From NCBI GenBank assembly GCA_000686145.1, contig JMMB01000007.1, forward strand, positions 1,426,001 through 1,490,000: a DNA stretch of 64,000 nucleotides, read 5' to 3'. Below, in pieces: positions 60,858 to 64,000 of the stretch. This DNA comes from Peptostreptococcaceae bacterium VA2. GTDB lineage: Bacteria; Bacillota; Clostridia; Peptostreptococcales; Peptostreptococcaceae. Every line of letters starts with the position of its first letter. The stretch's first letter is position 1. Made by a program: the position numbers and the translations under genes. The notes under the pieces were generated by a model. That model did not search any database. It saw nothing but the letters and a program-made list of their open reading frames with translations, and was not told the DNA's origin.

Positions 60858-62570
60858 ATGTGGTTTATGGGATTTTCTAAAGCTAATTGTCAAAATTGTT
60901 ATGCTTGCGTAAGATCATGTCCTGTACATGCTATTAAGGTTAAAAATGAACAAGCTCAAATAATTAAAGAAAGATGCATTGTTTGTGGTAGATGTTTTAA
61001 AGTATGTCCTCAAAATGCAAAATCTATAAAATCTGAAAAAGAAATGGTTAAACACTACTTAAAGGGAAGAAAAAAGGTAGTTGCATCCGTAGCTCCTAGT
61101 TTTGCAGCTATATTAGGAAAACATAGTAATAAATTACCAACTGCTTTGAAATTATTGGGATTTGATTATGTAGAAGAAGCAGTTTCAACTGTACATCCTA
61201 TAATAGAGGAGTATGAAAAGTATGCAAATAAACCTGGAGATGATACGTACATAACTAGTTTTTGCCCATCGGTAAACAATATTATTGAAAAATATTATCC
61301 AGACCTTGCTAAAAATATAATTCCAGTAGTATCGCCATCAACATTTAATGGTAGAGTGTTAAAAAATAAATATGGAAAAGAGACTAGAGTTGTATTTATA
61401 GGCCCTTGCTTAGGCAAAAAAAATGATGGTCATAATGAAGAGTCTATAGATTTGGTTCTTACTTTTGAAGAATTAGAAAAATGGTTAAAAGAAGAAAATA
61501 TAGAATTAAAAGATTTAAAAGAAGAACCTTTTAGTTGTGCAAGTAAGGAACTAAGATTGTTGCCAACTATAGGAGGATTAACAAATAGTATAGAAGCTAA
61601 GAATCCAAGAAAAAGTATTATTCAGGTGGATGGAATAAAAGATTGCATGCAGGTTTTAGAGGTAGTGAAAAATGGTAAATTCAAAAACACTTTGATTGAA
61701 ATGAGTAGTTGTAGACATAGTTGTATAGGTGGTTCTGGTATGCCAGAAGATGGTGTAAATTGTTATGAACGTAGAGAAAATCTAAAACAATATGCTAAAT
61801 CTTGTGGTGAAAATATTAGTAAAGAAAACAAAGCAGTAGAAAATGAACTTCCAAAGGTAGGTTTTGATAAAGAATTTTCATCAAAAGAAGTTTTACTAAA
61901 TCAACCAAATAGTGAACAGCTAAGAGAGATATTAAACAACATGGGTAAATATGAAAAATCAGATGAATTAAATTGTAAAAGTTGTGGATATCATACTTGC
62001 AGAGAAAAGGGAATAGCGGTTTACAATAATATGGCTGAAATAAATATGTGTCTACCTTTTATGAGAGAAAAAGCAGAGGATTTAAGCAATGTGATCTTTG
62101 ATATGACTCCAAATATAATAGCTATAATTGATAAAGAATTAGATTTTGTTCAATTAAATCCATCAGCGGAACAATTTTTTAAAACATCAAGACAAAATAT
62201 AAAAGGCATTCCTATTGAAATGTTTTTAGAAGAAGAAGATTTTAAAAAAGTAAAAGAGACTAAAAAGAATATATTTAAGCAAAGAAAAAGTATAAAACAA
62301 AATGATGCTACTATAATACAAAGCATAATATGGTTAGAAAAAAATCAGGTCATTTTATGGATAGCAGATGATATTACTAAAAATGAAGAGCTACAAGAAA
62401 AGTTACAGAAAATGAAAATAGATGCCATTGATATGGCTCAAAAGGTTATAAATAAACAAATGACAGTAGCACAAGAAATAGCAAGTCTTTTAGGGGAGAC
62501 AACTGCTGAAACAAAGGTGACTTTAACACAGCTTAAAAACTTAATTTTAGAAGATGAGGTAAGTATGTAA
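60858..62570 (+). CDS. HydS-like [FeFe]-hydrogenase-related sensor with PAS domain
   Basis: In this 570-residue protein two 4Fe-4S sites come first (CQNCYACVRSCP, CIVCGRCFKVCP), then a hydrogenase large-subunit C-terminal domain. The four H-cluster cysteines appear kept: in TSFCPS, GPCLGKK and SSCRHSC. The proton-relay Cys of TSCCP is Phe. A Fes-type cluster motif follows (CKSCGYHTC...C, near 375), then a PAS domain (about 410-520) and a coiled coil. This layout is that of group C sensory hydrogenases. AGAGGGGGA precedes ATG 60858, and its stop overlaps the next start. Confidence 0.85.
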   Translation: MWFMGFSKANCQNCYACVRSCPVHAIKVKNEQAQIIKERCIVCGRCFKVCPQNAKSIKSEKEMVKHYLKGRKKVVASVAPSFAAILGKHSNKLPTALKLLGFDYVEEAVSTVHPIIEEYEKYANKPGDDTYITSFCPSVNNIIEKYYPDLAKNIIPVVSPSTFNGRVLKNKYGKETRVVFIGPCLGKKNDGHNEESIDLVLTFEELEKWLKEENIELKDLKEEPFSCASKELRLLPTIGGLTNSIEAKNPRKSIIQVDGIKDCMQVLEVVKNGKFKNTLIEMSSCRHSCIGGSGMPEDGVNCYERRENLKQYAKSCGENISKENKAVENELPKVGFDKEFSSKEVLLNQPNSEQLREILNNMGKYEKSDELNCKSCGYHTCREKGIAVYNNMAEINMCLPFMREKAEDLSNVIFDMTPNIIAIIDKELDFVQLNPSAEQFFKTSRQNIKGIPIEMFLEEEDFKKVKETKKNIFKQRKSIKQNDATIIQSIIWLEKNQVILWIADDITKNEELQEKLQKMKIDAIDMAQKVINKQMTVAQEIASLLGETTAETKVTLTQLKNLILEDEVSM

Positions 62571-63730
62571 TGAAATTTTTTATAGATTTTTCAAGTAGTA
62601 GTCTAAACAAGTATGGGGAAGAGCTATGTGGAGATAAGGTAGAATTTTACCATGATGAAGATAAGTTTATAGCTGTATTGTCTGATGGGCTAGGAAGTGG
62701 GGTTAAAGCTAATATATTAGCAACCCTCACAGCTAAAATAGCAATAACGATGCTAAAAGAGGGATTACCTATTGAAGATGTAGTTGATACTGTTATACAT
62801 ACACTACCTGTATGTTCTATAAGAAATTTAGCATATTCAACATTCACAATTATAAAAGTTGATAGCAATGGTATAGCATATGTGGCTGAATTTGATAACC
62901 CAAGTATATTCTTTTTAAATGATAGAAAAGTAAAAAAAATAGAGTGGAGTACAAGTGAAATAAATGGAAGAAAAATAAAAGAAAGTAAGTTTGAATTAAA
63001 GGAAAAAGATATATTAGTGTTTGTAAGTGATGGAGTTGTTCATGCTGGGGTGGGAAAGATATTAAACTTAGGATGGCAATGGGATGATATACAAAAGTAT
63101 TTAAAAGCCAATACTAATAGAAATATGTCATCAAAGACAGTTACTAATTTATTACTAGGAGCATGTGACCAACTTTATATGCAACAGCCTGGAGATGATA
63201 CAACGGTAGCAACTATAAAAGTAGTAACACCTAAAAAGGCAGTGCTTTTTTCTGGACCGCCAATAGACCCTAATATGGACAAAACTGTAGTAGATAAAAT
63301 AATGAATGTGTGTGGAAAAAAGATTGTGTGTGGCGGAAGTGCAGGCAATATTGTAGCTCGTGAGTTAGGAAGAGAACTTAAAACAAGTTTTACTATAATT
63401 GATAAAGATATACCACCTATAGGGTATATAAAAGGTATAGACTTAGTTACAGAGGGAGTATTGACAATAAGAAAGGCAACTGGAAAGTTAGAAAAGATAA
63501 AAGATGCAACCGATTTGAAATTTTTATATGAAGAAGATGGAGCAAGTAAATTAGCAAGAATGCTTTATGAAGACTGCACTCATATAAAATTAATTATTGG
63601 ACGTGCTATAAATCCAGCACATCAAAACCCTGATTTTCCAAATGAATTAAGTATAAAGCTATATGTATTAAATGAATTGAAAACGATTTTAAAAAGTTTA
63701 GGAAAGATAGTTGAGGTAGAATTTTATTGA
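62570..63730 (+). CDS. SpoIIE/PP2C-type serine phosphatase with extra C-terminal domain
   Basis: This 386-residue protein has a PP2C-like SpoIIE domain at residues 1-225. Metal-binding aspartates are in VLSDGLGSG, VSDGV and PGDDTTVA. The last ~160 residues (VLFSGPPIDPNMDKTVVD, then VCGGSAGNIVARELGREL) form a further domain that I do not recognise as a standard output domain. The start overlaps the HydS stop (TAATG), so translation is coupled. The phosphatase is the likely output of the sensor. Its target is unknown. Confidence 0.87.
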   Translation: MKFFIDFSSSSLNKYGEELCGDKVEFYHDEDKFIAVLSDGLGSGVKANILATLTAKIAITMLKEGLPIEDVVDTVIHTLPVCSIRNLAYSTFTIIKVDSNGIAYVAEFDNPSIFFLNDRKVKKIEWSTSEINGRKIKESKFELKEKDILVFVSDGVVHAGVGKILNLGWQWDDIQKYLKANTNRNMSSKTVTNLLLGACDQLYMQQPGDDTTVATIKVVTPKKAVLFSGPPIDPNMDKTVVDKIMNVCGKKIVCGGSAGNIVARELGRELKTSFTIIDKDIPPIGYIKGIDLVTEGVLTIRKATGKLEKIKDATDLKFLYEEDGASKLARMLYEDCTHIKLIIGRAINPAHQNPDFPNELSIKLYVLNELKTILKSLGKIVEVEFY

Positions 63731-63749
63731 TATTAAAAATAAAAGAATT

Positions 63750-63788
63750 AAAAAGTCATGAAGTTAAAAATTAATTTCATGACTTTTT
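63750..63788. terminator. Bidirectional terminator at end of HydS operon
   Basis: AAAAGTCATGAA pairs with TTCATGACTTTT, followed by further T residues. It lies between convergent genes. Confidence 0.75.
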
Positions 63789-63800
63789 TATATATTAATA

Positions 63801-64000
63801 TTACTTATAAATAGCTTTAATAGGATCAAGTCTTGAAGCTTTAAAAGCTGGAACAATACCAAATACAACACCAGTCACAACAGTTGCAATAAATGCATAG
63901 AATAAGCTGTTAGCATTAGGGATAGCTTTAAATGGTAAATAATTAGATGCATAATTTACAACTATAAATCCTATTATTATACCAAGTATTCCACCACACA
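63801..64000 (-). CDS. MacB/FtsX-type ABC transporter permease, C-terminal end (cut by window edge)
   Basis: On the minus strand a frame is open from the window edge to TAA at 63801-63803. The 66 residues end with two hydrophobic helices (GGILGIIIGFIVVNY and FYAFIATVVTGVVFGIVPAFK) and the family's terminal motif AFKASRLDPIKAIYK. This is the classic C-terminus of MacB-like FtsX permeases. The rest of the gene and its ATPase lie to the right of the window. Confidence 0.85.
   Translation of the reverse strand, partial: CGGILGIIIGFIVVNYASNYLPFKAIPNANSLFYAFIATVVTGVVFGIVPAFKASRLDPIKAIYK

Noticed and set aside
60858-62570. Catalytic [FeFe] hydrogenase
   Set aside because: The proton-transfer Cys of TSCCP is Phe, the protein has a PAS domain and coiled coil, and the gene is coupled to a phosphatase, so a sensory role fits better.
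1-64000. tRNA, rRNA, insertion sequences, prophage or conjugative genes
   Set aside because: No tRNA-like T-loop sequence, rRNA segment, transposase, integrase or phage structural gene was recognised while reading; a tool search could still find short remnants.

Overview
The window is AT-rich (roughly 28-30 % GC by eye), has AGGAGG-type ribosome binding sites, many short U-tailed intrinsic terminators, a tyrosyl T-box, CarD, and a mDAP-type MurE. It also encodes clostridial redox proteins (reverse rubrerythrin, DUF362 ferredoxin, a HydS-like [FeFe] hydrogenase homologue). This points to an anaerobic, low-GC Firmicute of the class Clostridia, most likely Peptostreptococcaceae. That placement is inferred from gene style and not from a marker search. 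No rRNA, tRNA, CRISPR array, prophage or intact insertion sequence was seen.

Layout. 1-6.7 kb: two highly similar copies of an FtsX-type permease + ATPase module flank a GHKL (AgrC/VirS-like) histidine kinase; the first copy runs off the left edge. 6.7-8.3 kb: a patatin-like phospholipase, then 700 bp without a gene. 8.3-12.1 kb: a co-directional cluster of three zinc-ribbon proteins and a lipoprotein amidase, which looks like an uncharacterised envelope module. 12.2-17.5 kb: CarD-like regulator behind a leader terminator, MgtC/SapB protein, DUF4003 protein, MFS transporter, soluble chemoreceptor with a CZB domain. 17.56-17.95 kb: a deletion scar that removed the 5' halves of a divergent AraC/oxidoreductase pair. 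18.2-24.6 kb: a six-gene corrinoid methyltransferase operon (three UroD-like methyltransferases, corrinoid protein, reductive activator, COG0523 GTPase).

24.7-30.1 kb mixes decayed genes (MarR with an early stop, a ferredoxin/flavodoxin with several lesions, an ABC transporter remnant) with intact ones (3-methyladenine glycosylase, signal peptidase I, SulP transporter). 30.1-39.6 kb: aspartate 4-decarboxylase, a thioesterase, a secreted DUF1002 protein, a heterodimeric ABC exporter, a remnant, a CAP-domain protein, and a protein with a His/Cys-rich tail. 39.6-45.1 kb: an unidentified promoter-RNA-terminator unit, an alternative sigma factor, a DUF3783 protein and a tandem pair of dynamin-like GTPases, the second with a frameshift at an A9 run. 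45.3-47.5 kb: a DUF969/DUF979 transporter and a truncated pyroglutamyl peptidase. 47.6-56.6 kb: glycosyltransferase, murE, DUF2232 protein, T-box-tyrS, small membrane proteins, EamA transporter, reverse rubrerythrin. 56.7-64 kb: DUF362 ferredoxin, a hydantoinase/carbamoylase + dihydroorotase pair, a three-gene HydS-like sensor/SpoIIE-phosphatase operon, and the 3' end of a MacB-like permease on the minus strand.

The strongest leads for further work are the corrinoid operon, the zinc-ribbon/amidase cluster, the dynamin pair with its slippery frameshift, the HydS-phosphatase operon and the orphan RNA at about 39.67-39.78 kb. Several pseudogenes record recent deletions and point mutations in this genome.
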